Of a stretch of DNA of 64,000 nucleotides, positions 1 to 9,704 are shown one piece after another (within the stretch, counting starts at the first letter, position 1; each line of letters starts with the position of its first letter). The notes under the pieces were generated by a model. It searched no databases. It was not told the origin of the DNA and worked only from the letters and a program-made list of their open reading frames with translations. The stretch comes from Maribacter sp. (GTDB lineage Bacteria; Bacteroidota; Bacteroidia; Flavobacteriales; Flavobacteriaceae). Location of the stretch: NCBI GenBank assembly GCA_002749285.1, contig PDPR01000014.1:62001-126000 (forward strand), given 5' to 3'. Both the position numbers and the translations under genes were made by a program.

Positions 1-1
1 T

Positions 2-1510
2 TGGGTAGGATCCTCCTATAATTATGGGGCACATTACAAAACCGCCCTGACGTTCCTATCCGTTTTCTTCCTTATTTTCTATGCTACATTTTTAGCGTAT
101 AAATTAAAGTACTCCAAGAAATTCGAAAACTCGGATATCATACTTCTACTGCTCAATTCATTTATGTTTTATGGGTTCGGTTATGGATTACTTTCAGATG
201 ACCATACCGGGGCACAACTTTTGGGGGTCTTTACCCTCTGCAATGCCATCCTACACTTTATCATAAGCTTGATAATCCACAAAAAGAAACTGGCCGACCG
301 TAATGTATACTATTTGGTTTCCGGTTTGGTCCTGGTATTCCTGACCATTGCCATCCCCGTCCAATTGGATGGTAATTGGGTCACCCTTTTGTGGGCCTTT
401 GAAGCGGCCATGTTATTCTGGATAGGCCGTAAAAAGAATGTTATGGTCTACGAGTACCTCTCTTACCCATTGATGGTTTTAGCCCTGTTTAGCCTATTAC
501 AGGATTGGTCGATAAACTACCCCTCTTCGGGAAGTGGGGATATCACTATGCGACCCATTCTCAATATCACTTTCTTTAGTTCCATATTGTTCTTAATTGC
601 CTTTGGCTTTATCAATTGGGTAAATAGTACTGTAAAATATCCCCAGGAAAATACAACGAACACCACGATCCGTAAAATAATGGCCTATGCGATTCCAAGT
701 ATCTGGTTGATCGTGCTTTTCACCAGCCTGTTTTCAGAGATCCAGTATTATTGGGATACGTTATACTATAATTCCCAAGTTGCGATAACCAATGGCAATG
801 AATACGAATACTTCAAGTTCAATACCGATATCCGCCATAAAGGCAATATCTGGTTGCTCAACTATTCCCTCTTGTTCATGGCCGCATTGGGTTTCGTGAA
901 CATCAAAAAAATACAAAACCGGGTTTTGGGCATTGTCTCTCTTACCGCTGGTCTATTTACCTTGTCTATATTCCTTACCATAGGACTGTACAAGCTGAGC
1001 GAATTAAGGGAAAGTTATATGTCCGTTTCGGAATATTACAATACAGGGATCTCCAATATCATCATTCGCTATATAAGCTTTGTGTTCGTAGCCCTTTTAT
1101 TGGTCGTCCTACGTAAATTGACACGACAACCTTTCATGAGGGTGGATTTTGCAAGAGCCTTCGAAGTCATCCTCCACATGACGGTTCTTTGGGTCGCCAG
1201 CAGTGAATTGCTCCACTGGATGTCCATGGCCGGGTCCTACCAAGGTTACAAGCTCGGCATAAGCATCCTATGGGGCATATACGCCTTGGCCTTGGTTATA
1301 CTGGGAATTAGGCAGAACAAGAAATTTTTACGCCTGGCAGCCATGATCCTGTTCGGGGTTACCTTGGTCAAATTATTTTTCTATGATATCGCATCGCTCA
1401 ATACCATATCAAAAACCATTGTTTTTGTTTCCTTAGGGGTACTGTTATTGATTATCTCGTTCCTTTACAATAAGTATAAAAATAAAATATCAGATGATGA
1501 AACGAACTAA
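2..1510 (+). CDS. DUF2339 multi-span membrane protein (5'-truncated by window edge)
   Basis: The reading frame is open from base 2, so the start lies outside the window; 502 residues are visible, ending at the TGA at 1508-1510. The protein is a string of hydrophobic helices separated by short loops with charged ends, ending in a hydrophobic segment followed by a Lys/Asn/Asp-rich tail. This matches the C-terminal half of the DUF2339 family, large inner-membrane proteins of unknown function. The next gene is DUF3999, the usual partner, and the two overlap by 17 bases, which suggests translational coupling and a joint envelope role. No catalytic motif is visible. Family call is confident, function unknown. 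Confidence 0.85.
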   Translation, partial: WVGSSYNYGAHYKTALTFLSVFFLIFYATFLAYKLKYSKKFENSDIILLLLNSFMFYGFGYGLLSDDHTGAQLLGVFTLCNAILHFIISLIIHKKKLADRNVYYLVSGLVLVFLTIAIPVQLDGNWVTLLWAFEAAMLFWIGRKKNVMVYEYLSYPLMVLALFSLLQDWSINYPSSGSGDITMRPILNITFFSSILFLIAFGFINWVNSTVKYPQENTTNTTIRKIMAYAIPSIWLIVLFTSLFSEIQYYWDTLYYNSQVAITNGNEYEYFKFNTDIRHKGNIWLLNYSLLFMAALGFVNIKKIQNRVLGIVSLTAGLFTLSIFLTIGLYKLSELRESYMSVSEYYNTGISNIIIRYISFVFVALLLVVLRKLTRQPFMRVDFARAFEVILHMTVLWVASSELLHWMSMAGSYQGYKLGISILWGIYALALVILGIRQNKKFLRLAAMILFGVTLVKLFFYDIASLNTISKTIVFVSLGVLLLIISFLYNKYKNKISDDETN

Positions 1511-2723
1511 GGCCTTTTTATTGGCCAGCCTTCTTTTTAGCGTAGTTGCTTTTGCCCAAATGGGGGATTATGACACAAAAAGGAAAATCCTGGGTATTTC
1601 GGAACAATGGCATTCCCTCGAACTACCCCCTTCGGTCCTTGCCAAGGTCTCGGACAACCTTGCGGATATCCGTATATATGGCATAAACCCTAAAGATACC
1701 GTTGAATCCCCTTATTTATTGCGAATCGAAAAGGAGAAGCACCAACTAAAGGAAATCGGGTTTGAATTAATCAATATCACGAGCAAGAAACAGAACCACT
1801 ACTATACTTTTGAGGTGCCGGCCAAGGAAGCCCTGAATGAGATCATATTGGATTTCAAGAATAGGAACTTCGATTGGAAGGTGAAGTTGGAAGGCAGTCA
1901 AGAGCAATCCGATTGGTATACGATTCTAAAGGATGCCCGTATACTGTCTATCAAAAACGGGCAGACCGATTATCGTTTTACCCATTTGAACTTTCCCAAT
2001 GCGAAGTATCGCTATTACCGCATATCGTTCAAAAGTGAAATATTACCAGAGCTCAAAAGTGCGAACATACATTTGAACGAACATATCGGGGCCAAATACA
2101 ATACGGTGAAAGTAGCCCATCTCGACATCTCACAAGACAAGGACAAAAAGCAATCCATTCTACAGATAACATTGGACCAACGTGCACCTATCAGTTTCAT
2201 AAGTCTCGATATTGCCAATACCTTTGACTACTATCGCTCATTTGAACTTCAGTATGCCCATGATAGTATCGCTACGGAAAAAGGTTGGAAGTATAATTAC
2301 CGTACCCTTACACAAGGCACGTTGAACTCCATCGAAAAGAACGAATTCAAGTTCAATTCCGTATTGGCAAAGAAATTAAGGCTGGTTATTGAAGACCATG
2401 ACAACCAACCCCTGAATATCAAAAATGTGGTGGCAAAAGGCTATACCCATCGAATAACAGCCCGGTTTAACGACAAAAGGGATTATTTTTTGGTCTATGG
2501 AAACAACAATGCCCGTGTTCCAAATTACGACCTGGTATACACTTCCAAGAACATCCCCAGTTCCTTGACCCCTGTTAATTTGGGGAAAACCGTACAAATC
2601 CCCAAAAAACGGAAAGACAAAGTCGCCCCTTTGTTCGAGAACGAATATTGGCTCTGGGCCGTAATGGGTGTCGTCATTTTGGTGCTGGGAGGCTTCACCC
2701 TCAAAATGATGACAAAAAAGTAA
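1494..2723 (+). CDS. DUF3999 family secreted/membrane-anchored protein
   Basis: 409 residues. A signal peptide is visible (basic start, hydrophobic core, cleavage around AFAQ near residue 22), followed by a long beta-rich periplasmic part and a single C-terminal transmembrane helix at about 386-404 ending in a short Lys tail. The order signal, W-x-x-L-x-L strand, DIR-x-Y motif and terminal anchor fits DUF3999. It begins with two consecutive ATG codons inside the end of the DUF2339 gene; either could be used. DUF2339/DUF3999 pairs recur in Bacteroidota and Proteobacteria and are probably one envelope complex, but no biochemical role is established that I know of. Confidence 0.82.
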   Translation: MMKRTKAFLLASLLFSVVAFAQMGDYDTKRKILGISEQWHSLELPPSVLAKVSDNLADIRIYGINPKDTVESPYLLRIEKEKHQLKEIGFELINITSKKQNHYYTFEVPAKEALNEIILDFKNRNFDWKVKLEGSQEQSDWYTILKDARILSIKNGQTDYRFTHLNFPNAKYRYYRISFKSEILPELKSANIHLNEHIGAKYNTVKVAHLDISQDKDKKQSILQITLDQRAPISFISLDIANTFDYYRSFELQYAHDSIATEKGWKYNYRTLTQGTLNSIEKNEFKFNSVLAKKLRLVIEDHDNQPLNIKNVVAKGYTHRITARFNDKRDYFLVYGNNNARVPNYDLVYTSKNIPSSLTPVNLGKTVQIPKKRKDKVAPLFENEYWLWAVMGVVILVLGGFTLKMMTKK

Positions 2724-2780
2724 CCTCTATTATTGTTATGGAAAACCCTAAATTTGTTGTCCTATAAAAGATATGGCCAA

Positions 2781-3521
2781 ATGTCGGTACCCAAACAAAC
2801 CCGAATCAACAAATACTTAAGTGAGGTCGGTCATTGCTCGCGAAGAGCGGCAGACAAACTAATCGACCAGGGAAGGGTCACCATCAACGGGGAAATTCCC
2901 GAAATGGGCACAAAGATCATTCCCAGCGATGAAGTTCGGGTCGATGGGGAATTGATCTCAGGCCCAAAGGGGAAATCCGTCTATCTCGCATTCAACAAAC
3001 CAATAGGCATTGTCTGTACCACGGACACAAGGGCCGAAAAAGACAATATCGTGGATTTCATCAACTACCCATCTCGGATCTTTCCTATTGGCAGGCTGGA
3101 CAAACCGAGTGAGGGACTCATATTCATGACCAATGATGGCGATATCGTAAATAAGATACTTCGTGCCCGCAACCACCATGAAAAGGAATATCTGGTCACC
3201 GTAAACAAACCCATCACCCCTGAATTTCTCGAAAAAATGCGTAATGGCGTCCCCATCCTAGATACGGTCACACGTGAATGTGAGGTGGAAAGTCTTGGCA
3301 AATACCAATTTAAGATCATCCTGACCCAAGGCCTCAATAGACAGATACGCCGAATGTGCGAATATCTGGGGTATAATGTCAAAAAACTGAAACGCATTCG
3401 CATAATGAACGTAAAGTTGGATATCCCTGTTGGTACATGGAGGGACCTGACCAAGGAGGAATTATCCGAGATCAATAGATTGGTCGCATCCTCTTCGAAG
3501 ACCCATGAAGACCTTTCCTGA
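2781..3521 (+). CDS. rluF: 23S rRNA pseudouridine synthase, RluF type
   Basis: Converts a uridine of 23S rRNA (U2604 in E. coli numbering, by homology) to pseudouridine. An S4 RNA-binding domain fills residues 1-60 (RINKYLSEVG, RRAADKLI). The RsuA/RluB/RluF catalytic motif GRLDKPSEGL contains the nucleophile Asp107, and the family motif LNRQIRRMCEYLG follows near 190. The ORF is open from 2733, but the first 16 codons have no family counterpart, so the ATG at 2781 (MSVPKQTRIN) is preferred. Length 246 is normal for the short RluF form. It lies 57 bases after the DUF3999 gene and may be cotranscribed. RluB or RluE are alternatives, but the KPSEGL and FLEKMRNGV context favours RluF. Confidence 0.88.
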   Translation: MSVPKQTRINKYLSEVGHCSRRAADKLIDQGRVTINGEIPEMGTKIIPSDEVRVDGELISGPKGKSVYLAFNKPIGIVCTTDTRAEKDNIVDFINYPSRIFPIGRLDKPSEGLIFMTNDGDIVNKILRARNHHEKEYLVTVNKPITPEFLEKMRNGVPILDTVTRECEVESLGKYQFKIILTQGLNRQIRRMCEYLGYNVKKLKRIRIMNVKLDIPVGTWRDLTKEELSEINRLVASSSKTHEDLS

Positions 3522-3954
3522 CATACCGAACACCATTTTTGGCGTAAAGGAATCTTCCTGTAAAAGGGGCACCATGGAAAAACATAGGGTTTCGTATAAT
3601 CATACCCCATGGATTATAAACAAGCATTTTCAGCCCCTCTTTTATTGATTATAACACAGAGCCCTTCCTATTGATCAACAACCTCGACCCAAGGGTACGA
3701 AGTATGCTTCCTAAAAACTTTCAAGCCTCGGGGAATCAAACCCTTTTTGGCTATCGCCCTGCGATAGGACTTTCAAGAAATCCACAAACGGCACACCAAT
3801 GAGCTATGCGGGGTATTCTGGCAAAAACCATTTTCAATACATAAGACAAGTTCCATTCCCATAAGCATATAAAAGGCCAATTAAAACCAATGATTTTGAA
3901 AGCCGAAGGGTTAAACCCGCTTTTTAACAACTTATATCCTTAATTATCACTAAC
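3522..3954 (+). other. Intergenic region, 433 bases, no gene seen
   Basis: No frame on either strand gives a convincing protein and no tRNA-like fold or strong hairpin is apparent. The last 60 bases are A+T rich and should hold the promoter of the following secreted protein, but no clear TTG/TAnnTTTG pair is visible. Confidence 0.5.
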
Positions 3955-5298
3955 TTGTATAAATCCCAAAAAACTATTCAATTAAAACAATCTATCGTGA
4001 GACATAAACGACCATATAGGCCCCAAAAGATGTTCAACACCATATTGCTTGGCTTTTTTCTTATTGGCCTAACAGGCATATCCGAAGCATCCGCATTTTT
4101 CCAAGAAGGGCAGGAAATGGGCTACAAGCAATTTAAAGGTAGGATAATGGATGCAAGATCCAAAAAACCCTTGGTATTTGCCACACTTACCGTTGAAGGC
4201 ACGAATATCAGTACAATCTCGAACACAGAGGGTGAATTTGCCTTAAAAGTACCCACATCCGTGAAGGAAGGTAATGTTACAGTTGCTTTTTTAGGGTATA
4301 AAAACAAATCGATCCCCCTTTCCCAATTCAAGGAAGACAACAACAAGATCTATATGGATGTTTTTGTGGAAGCCTTGGGCGAGGTTAGTCTTAGCATTCC
4401 CAAGAATGCTGGGGAATTGGTGCGGGAAACCTTAAAAAGAAGAGGTGGGAATTATTTTGATGACCCCACCCTAATGACAGCCTTTTATCGGGAAACCATA
4501 AAAAGAAGAAAGAAAAACGTTTCCCTTTCGGAAGCCGTTGTAAATATTTATAAAACCCCATACAATTCAAACAAGAAAGACGGGGTTAAGATCTATAAGG
4601 CCCGTAAAAGTACGGATTACAGTAAACTTGACACCGTTGCCCTTAAATTACAAGGCGGGCCGTACAACACACTTTATGTGGATATTATGAAGTACCCCGA
4701 ATATGTTTTCCATGAAAGATCCCTGGACAAGTATCATTTTAATTTCGAACGATCTACCCGTATTGACCATCGGCAGATTTATATAATCGATTTCATCCAA
4801 AAACCAGGGGTCAAGGAACAGTTATATACAGGTAAACTTTATATCGATGCGGAACGCAAGGTATTGACCAAGGCCATTTATTCCTTGAACATCACCAACA
4901 AATATGAGGCAGCTAAATTGTTTGTCCGTAAAAAACCTGTCAATGCCAAGGTCTGGCCCAACAAGGTGGACTATCGTGTGGACTATCGTGAAAAAGATGG
5001 CAAATGGTACTACGGTTACAGTAATGTGCTTTTGGAATTTAAAATCGATTGGGACAAAAAACTCTTCAATTCGGTCTATAGTCTATCCTGTGAAATGGCT
5101 GTCACCGATTGGGAAAAGAACCTAACCAACGAAATGCCCAGGGCAAGGGACAGAGTCAAGACATCGATTATTTTGGGCGATGAGGCTATCGGGTTTGCCG
5201 ATTCCGGTTTCTGGGGAGAATACAACATTATAGAACCTGAAAAATCAATCGAGTCCGCCATAAAGAAAATACAACGGCAACTTAGAAAATCGAAGTAG
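3955..5298 (+). CDS. Secreted CarboxypepD_reg-like domain protein
   Basis: 447 residues from a TTG codon; alternatives are GTG at 3997 and ATG at 4030. The ATG gives a classic signal peptide (MFNTILLGFF...SEASA), so it may be the true start. A carboxypeptidase-regulatory-like (CNA-B/transthyretin-like) domain follows at about 60-130, with GRIMDARSKKPL, VFATLTVEGT and TNTEGEF-like elements typical of Bacteroidota surface proteins. The remaining 300 residues are a conserved beta-rich region (AFYRETIKRR, YIIDF, GKLYIDAE) common in flavobacterial carboxypeptidase-like regulatory-domain proteins. It is not a TonB receptor: no plug or barrel. The role is probably envelope or periplasmic; the substrate is unknown. 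A strong bidirectional terminator separates it from convergent recQ. Confidence 0.75.
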   Translation: MYKSQKTIQLKQSIVRHKRPYRPQKMFNTILLGFFLIGLTGISEASAFFQEGQEMGYKQFKGRIMDARSKKPLVFATLTVEGTNISTISNTEGEFALKVPTSVKEGNVTVAFLGYKNKSIPLSQFKEDNNKIYMDVFVEALGEVSLSIPKNAGELVRETLKRRGGNYFDDPTLMTAFYRETIKRRKKNVSLSEAVVNIYKTPYNSNKKDGVKIYKARKSTDYSKLDTVALKLQGGPYNTLYVDIMKYPEYVFHERSLDKYHFNFERSTRIDHRQIYIIDFIQKPGVKEQLYTGKLYIDAERKVLTKAIYSLNITNKYEAAKLFVRKKPVNAKVWPNKVDYRVDYREKDGKWYYGYSNVLLEFKIDWDKKLFNSVYSLSCEMAVTDWEKNLTNEMPRARDRVKTSIILGDEAIGFADSGFWGEYNIIEPEKSIESAIKKIQRQLRKSK

Positions 5299-5331
5299 GG
5301 CGGTCAACACTTTTTAAAGGTACAATAGAAC

Positions 5332-5372
5332 AAACAACGCCTTGGAAACATCATTCAAGGCGTTGTTTTTCT
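5332..5372. terminator. Bidirectional rho-independent terminator
   Basis: An 11-13 bp perfect stem (left arm ACAACGCCTTG, right arm CAAGGCGTTGT) encloses an 11-base loop, with T-runs on the plus side and A-runs on the other. It sits between the convergent CarboxypepD_reg-like gene and recQ, and can end both transcripts. Confidence 0.9.
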
Positions 5373-5396
5373 TATGTACTTTGCGAAACCCTATCT

Positions 5397-7610
5397 TTAG
5401 TTGGCCACCTCGCTAATGAACTTCAACCGATATAAACGAAGATCTTCTTCCTCATATTCACCATTGAATTCCTGCATGGCCTTTTCCAAATTGTCACTTT
5501 CGGCCTCCAAGAAATAATCATGGATTTCCTCTTGTTGGTCCTCATCCAAAATGTCATCGATATAATACGCAATATTCAATTTTGTGCCACTATAAACGAT
5601 CTGTTCCATTGCCTTGATCAGTTCGGGAATCCCAATACCCTTGGCAGAAGCAATATCCTCCAAACTTAGTTTCCTATCCACATTCTGGATTATGTATAGT
5701 TTCAATCCTGAATTTGCCCCCGTACTTTTAACGACCATATCATCCGGTCGTAAAATATCATTCTCCTCAACATAATCGGCAATCGCGGCAATAAAAGGTT
5801 TTCCATATTTCCTGGCCTTACCTTCCCCTACCCCATAGATATTCAGCATTTCCCCCATTGAAATCGGGTATTTCAATGCCATATCCTGTAACGAAGGGTC
5901 TTGGAAGACCACAAAGGGAGGTACGTTCAATTTATCAGCCTGCTTTTTCCTCAAGGATTTCAAGATTTTCAAAAGTTTCCCATCGGCAACCCCTCCACCT
6001 TTCGAAGCACTTACAATGGCTTCGTCCCTTTCCTTACTGTATTCATGGTCCTTGGTCATCATAAACGATGTTGGCTCGACCAAAAATTGCTTTCCTTTTT
6101 CCGTAAGGTGCAGGGTACCGTACAGTTCAATTTCCTTTTTTATTAGGCCGGCAACCAACATTTGGCGGATCAAGGCCATCCAATGGTTCCCACTCTGATC
6201 GGCCCCAATACCAAATACCGATTTCTCATTGGCCTTGTGGGAAGAGATCAATGCGTTTACCTGCCCCGTAATGGTCTTTACGATTTCCTTTGATTTGAAT
6301 TTTTCATTGGTCTCCTCGATGGTACGCAATACTTTAAGGACATGGTGGCCTGCTTCTTGTTTCTCTTTTGGGTTACGGGCATTATCATCCATATCGGCAC
6401 CATCCCCATTAACCTCATCAAATTCCTCCCCAAAATAATGGAGCATGAATTTCCTACGGGATATAGAGGTTTCCGCATAGGCGACGACCTCTTGCAACAA
6501 AGCGTTCCCTATCTCTTGTTCCGCAACGGGCTTGCCGGACATGAACTTTTCCAATTTCTCAATATCCCTATAGGAATAAAATGCCAAACAATGGCCTTCG
6601 CCACCATCCCTACCGGCACGGCCTGTTTCCTGATAATAACTCTCTATACTCTTTGGGATATCATGATGGATGACGAAACGGACATCGGGCTTGTCTATCC
6701 CCATACCAAATGCAATGGTGGCAACCACAACATCCACATCTTCCATAAGGAACATATCCTGGTACTTTGAGCGCGTCTTGGCATCGAAACCAGCATGGTA
6801 GGGAACGGCACTGACCCCGTTCACCTGTAGGACCTGTGCCAATTCCTCGACCCGTTTTCTGCTCAAACAATAGATAATACCCGACTTGCCTGCATTCTGC
6901 TTTACATATCGGATAATATCCGCATCGACATTTGCCGTTTTGGGGCGTACTTCATAAAACAAATTGGGCCTGTTGAATGATGCCTTAAAAACCTTGGCAT
7001 CGGTTATCCCCAGATTTTTTATAATATCTTCCTGGACTTTGGGTGTCGCCGTAGCCGTTAGGCCAATAATCGGGATGTTATCACCAAGCCTACTTACAAT
7101 AGTCCTCAAATTCCTGTATTCAGGTCTAAAATCATGACCCCATTCAGAGATACAGTGTGCCTCATCAACAGCGACAAAGGAAACCTTTACCATTCTAAGG
7201 AAATCTATATATTCCTCTTTCGTAAGTGATTCCGGGGCGACATACAACAACTTCGTCACCCCTTCCGTAATATCGCTCTTAACCTGCTTGACCTCGGTCT
7301 TGTTCAATGAAGAGTTCAGCACATGGGCCACGCCACGATTATCGGATATACCCCTTATGGCATCAACCTGGTTCTTCATCAATGCAATCAATGGGGACAC
7401 GATAATCGCAGTGCCTTCCTGCATTAAGGCCGGCAACTGGTAACACAATGACTTGCCACCACCTGTCGGCATGATCACGAAAGTGTTGTTACCCTCAATA
7501 ATATTGTTGATCACAGACTCTTGCAATCCCTTAAACCGGGAAAACCCAAAATATTTTTTTAACGAGGCATGTATATCATATCCATTTTGCCCCATTGCTT
7601 CTTTCACCAT
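5397..7610 (-). CDS. recQ: ATP-dependent DNA helicase RecQ
   Basis: 737 residues. SF2 helicase that unwinds DNA 3'-5' in recombination and replication-fork repair. Walker A TGGGKS at 49-54, motif II DEAH at 149-152, aromatic-rich loop CISEWGHDFRPEY at 153-165, motif VI QETGRAGRDG, then an RQC region and an HRDC domain near 520-610, with a further winged-helix-like C-terminus. The RQC zinc-binding cysteines of E. coli RecQ are absent: the position reads SRRKFMLHYFGEEF with no following C-x2-C, as I recall for one of the two RecQ paralogs of flavobacteria. The start at 7610 gives a normal N-terminus; ATG at 7595 (MGQNG) is also possible. It diverges from kdsD. Confidence 0.93.
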   Translation of the reverse strand: MVKEAMGQNGYDIHASLKKYFGFSRFKGLQESVINNIIEGNNTFVIMPTGGGKSLCYQLPALMQEGTAIIVSPLIALMKNQVDAIRGISDNRGVAHVLNSSLNKTEVKQVKSDITEGVTKLLYVAPESLTKEEYIDFLRMVKVSFVAVDEAHCISEWGHDFRPEYRNLRTIVSRLGDNIPIIGLTATATPKVQEDIIKNLGITDAKVFKASFNRPNLFYEVRPKTANVDADIIRYVKQNAGKSGIIYCLSRKRVEELAQVLQVNGVSAVPYHAGFDAKTRSKYQDMFLMEDVDVVVATIAFGMGIDKPDVRFVIHHDIPKSIESYYQETGRAGRDGGEGHCLAFYSYRDIEKLEKFMSGKPVAEQEIGNALLQEVVAYAETSISRRKFMLHYFGEEFDEVNGDGADMDDNARNPKEKQEAGHHVLKVLRTIEETNEKFKSKEIVKTITGQVNALISSHKANEKSVFGIGADQSGNHWMALIRQMLVAGLIKKEIELYGTLHLTEKGKQFLVEPTSFMMTKDHEYSKERDEAIVSASKGGGVADGKLLKILKSLRKKQADKLNVPPFVVFQDPSLQDMALKYPISMGEMLNIYGVGEGKARKYGKPFIAAIADYVEENDILRPDDMVVKSTGANSGLKLYIIQNVDRKLSLEDIASAKGIGIPELIKAMEQIVYSGTKLNIAYYIDDILDEDQQEEIHDYFLEAESDNLEKAMQEFNGEYEEEDLRLYRLKFISEVAN

Positions 7611-7741
7611 CTAATTTCTTGATTCAATGCCTATAGGCCATCTACTAAATTCTTATTTAAGTCAAGGCGTTTTGTTCCATAAAACAAATCCCATCTTGAC
7701 ATCCTTTTAAAACTTAACTGTTTTATAAAATTAAGTTTATG

Positions 7742-7749
7742 TAGTTTTG
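7742..7749 (+). promoter_or_regulatory. Bacteroidota -7 box (TAGTTTTG) for kdsD-tatC-lptB
   Basis: TAGTTTTG fits the flavobacterial TAnnTTTG -7 consensus and lies about 58 bases before the TTG start of kdsD in an A+T-rich stretch. No clear TTG at -33, so it is moderately supported. Confidence 0.45.
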
Positions 7750-7807
7750 TAAACCTAAATATAACACATTCTTTTTTAGGACAACAATCCTTAACTTCAA
7801 ATATACA

Positions 7808-8773
7808 TTGAACAATTCTAAAACAATATTTAAAATTGCCAAAAAAACCATTGAAACCGAAAGTGCGGCCATTGGGAATCTGGCACATCTATTGGATGGG
7901 GATTTTGCACTTGCGATCAACAGCATCCTAAATTCCAAGGGCAGGGTCGTTATCTCCGGCATAGGGAAAAGTGCCATCATCGCCACTAAAATAGTGGCTA
8001 CTTTGAACTCCACCGGAACACCTTCGGTCTTTATGCATGCCGCAGATGCAATACATGGTGACCTAGGAACCATACAGGACAATGACATTGTCATCTGTAT
8101 CTCGAAAAGCGGGAATACGCCTGAGATCAAAATGCTGGTGCCCTTGATCAAAAGGGGTGAAAATATTTTAATAGGGATGACAGGCAACGCAGAATCTTTC
8201 TTGGCACAACATGCCGATCATGTATTGAACACTTATGTTGAAAAAGAAGCCTGCCCCAATAATCTGGCTCCCACGACCAGCACAACGGCACAATTGGTCA
8301 TGGGGGATGCCCTTGCCATCTGCCTGTTGGAACTGAAAGGGTTCAGCAGTAAGGATTTTGCCAAATACCACCCTGGCGGTTCCTTGGGCAAACGATTATA
8401 CCTCACCGTGAGCGATATTGTCCAAACCAATATGAAACCCCAGGTCGGTGTGGGCACCAATGTCCGTGAGGTCATCGTCGAGATCTCGGAAAAAATGTTG
8501 GGGGTCTCGGCAGTAATAAACGACGGGAAACTTGTGGGTATTGTCACTGATGGGGATATTCGTAGAATGTTGAACAAATATGAAGACATAAATAGACTAA
8601 AAGTAGAGGATATCATGAGTGTCAACCCGAAGACCATTGAAACGGACAAACTTGCCATTACAGCCCTTGAACGTATGCAGGAAAACGAAATCTCACAATT
8701 GTTGGCCGTAAAGGACGGGGCATATAAAGGCGTGGTACATTTACACAACCTAATAAACGAGGGCATAATATAA
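7808..8773 (+). CDS. kdsD: D-arabinose 5-phosphate isomerase, KdsD/KpsF/GutQ family
   Basis: 321 residues. Interconverts ribulose-5-phosphate and arabinose-5-phosphate, the first committed step toward Kdo for lipopolysaccharide. A SIS domain covers about 30-165 (SGIGKSAIIA, CISKSGNTPE, HPGGSLGKRL), followed by two CBS domains (about 200-255 and 265-321, with GIVTDGDIRR). The start is TTG, chosen because family members begin about 12 residues before the first helix; no ATG fits. It overlaps tatC by one base and starts a probable kdsD-tatC-lptB operon, which links LPS precursor synthesis to protein and LPS export. Confidence 0.92.
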   Translation: MNNSKTIFKIAKKTIETESAAIGNLAHLLDGDFALAINSILNSKGRVVISGIGKSAIIATKIVATLNSTGTPSVFMHAADAIHGDLGTIQDNDIVICISKSGNTPEIKMLVPLIKRGENILIGMTGNAESFLAQHADHVLNTYVEKEACPNNLAPTTSTTAQLVMGDALAICLLELKGFSSKDFAKYHPGGSLGKRLYLTVSDIVQTNMKPQVGVGTNVREVIVEISEKMLGVSAVINDGKLVGIVTDGDIRRMLNKYEDINRLKVEDIMSVNPKTIETDKLAITALERMQENEISQLLAVKDGAYKGVVHLHNLINEGII

Positions 8774-9627
8774 TGACTAAAAGAGAGAGAAAAAGTCCGG
8801 ACGAAATGTCTTTCCTCGACCATCTTGAGGAATTAAGATGGCATTTGATACGCTCAACATTCGCAGTTGTTATTATTGGGACCATTGCTTTTGTGATGAG
8901 GGGCTTCATTTTCGACACGGTTATTTTCGGACCATCAAAAATGGACTTCCCGACCTATCGTTTCTTTTGTGACATTGCAACGTTCTTTGGTATAGATTCT
9001 GCCTTTTGTGCCGACAAATTACCTTTCACGATACAGAGCCGATTAATGGCCGGGCAATTTTCCGCCCATATATGGACCTCTGTTTGGGCCGGGTTTATCG
9101 TAGGGTTCCCCTATGTCCTCTATGAACTTTGGAAATTCATTAGTCCCGGACTCTATGAAAAGGAGCGTAAGAATTCCCGTGGCTTTATCCTTATCGCCTC
9201 ATCTTTGTTCTTTCTGGGCGTATTGTTCGGTTATTACGTGGTTGCCCCACTTTCAATCAACTTCCTAGGCACTTACCAAGTAAGTGAATTGGTGCTTAAC
9301 GAGTTCGATATAGGATCATATATCGCCACTGTACGTTCCTCGGTCATCGCTTGTGGAATCCTGTTCGAATTGCCCATACTTATATACTTTTTGACCAAGA
9401 TAGGGTTGGTGACCCCCGAGATCATGAGAAAATACCGAAAAATAGCCTTGGTCATCGTACTGATCGTATCCGCGGTAATTACACCTCCAGATGTAGCCAG
9501 TCAGATTATCGTAGCCGTGCCCGTACTTATATTGTACCAGGTCAGTATCTATATTTCCAAAATGGTGATGAGGGCAGATGCGAAAAAAGAGGCCAAATTG
9601 GCCGCCAAGAAAAACAAAAAAGGTTAA
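8773..9627 (+). CDS. tatC: Sec-independent protein translocase TatC
   Basis: 284 residues with six predicted transmembrane segments. TatC is the twin-arginine receptor of the Tat translocase, recognising folded RR-signal precursors. The conserved N-terminal motif (FLDHLEELRWHLIRS), the first periplasmic loop before the F-x-F-P-Y-VLYELWKF segment, and the FELP motif (FELPILIYFLTKIGL) are all present. The C-terminus is rich in Lys and Ala and cytoplasmic. ATG overlaps the kdsD stop by one base (TAATG), so translation is coupled. No tatA is nearby. A likely client in this window is the RREFVVKG-containing oxidoreductase at 23.9 kb. Confidence 0.95.
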   Translation: MTKRERKSPDEMSFLDHLEELRWHLIRSTFAVVIIGTIAFVMRGFIFDTVIFGPSKMDFPTYRFFCDIATFFGIDSAFCADKLPFTIQSRLMAGQFSAHIWTSVWAGFIVGFPYVLYELWKFISPGLYEKERKNSRGFILIASSLFFLGVLFGYYVVAPLSINFLGTYQVSELVLNEFDIGSYIATVRSSVIACGILFELPILIYFLTKIGLVTPEIMRKYRKIALVIVLIVSAVITPPDVASQIIVAVPVLILYQVSIYISKMVMRADAKKEAKLAAKKNKKG

Positions 9628-9704
9628 AATACCGTGAACAATAAACCAACACCCAGTATTTAGACCTAGATTTGGGGTATATTTGATTTTATTCGAATCC
9701 ATTT

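Noticed and set aside
2733..2780. Upstream extension of rluF by 16 codons
   Set aside because: RluF homologs start near the S4 domain; ATG 2781 is followed at once by it.
3065..3610. Minus-strand 181-codon ORF opposite rluF
   Set aside because: Entirely antisense to well-supported RluF domain sequence; no domain pattern.
6342..6770. Plus-strand 142-codon ORF inside recQ
   Set aside because: Antisense to the RQC and helicase motifs; composition is a shadow of recQ codons.
9316..9702. Minus-strand ORF opposite tatC end
   Set aside because: Shadow of tatC, rich in Tyr/Gly/His, no domain.
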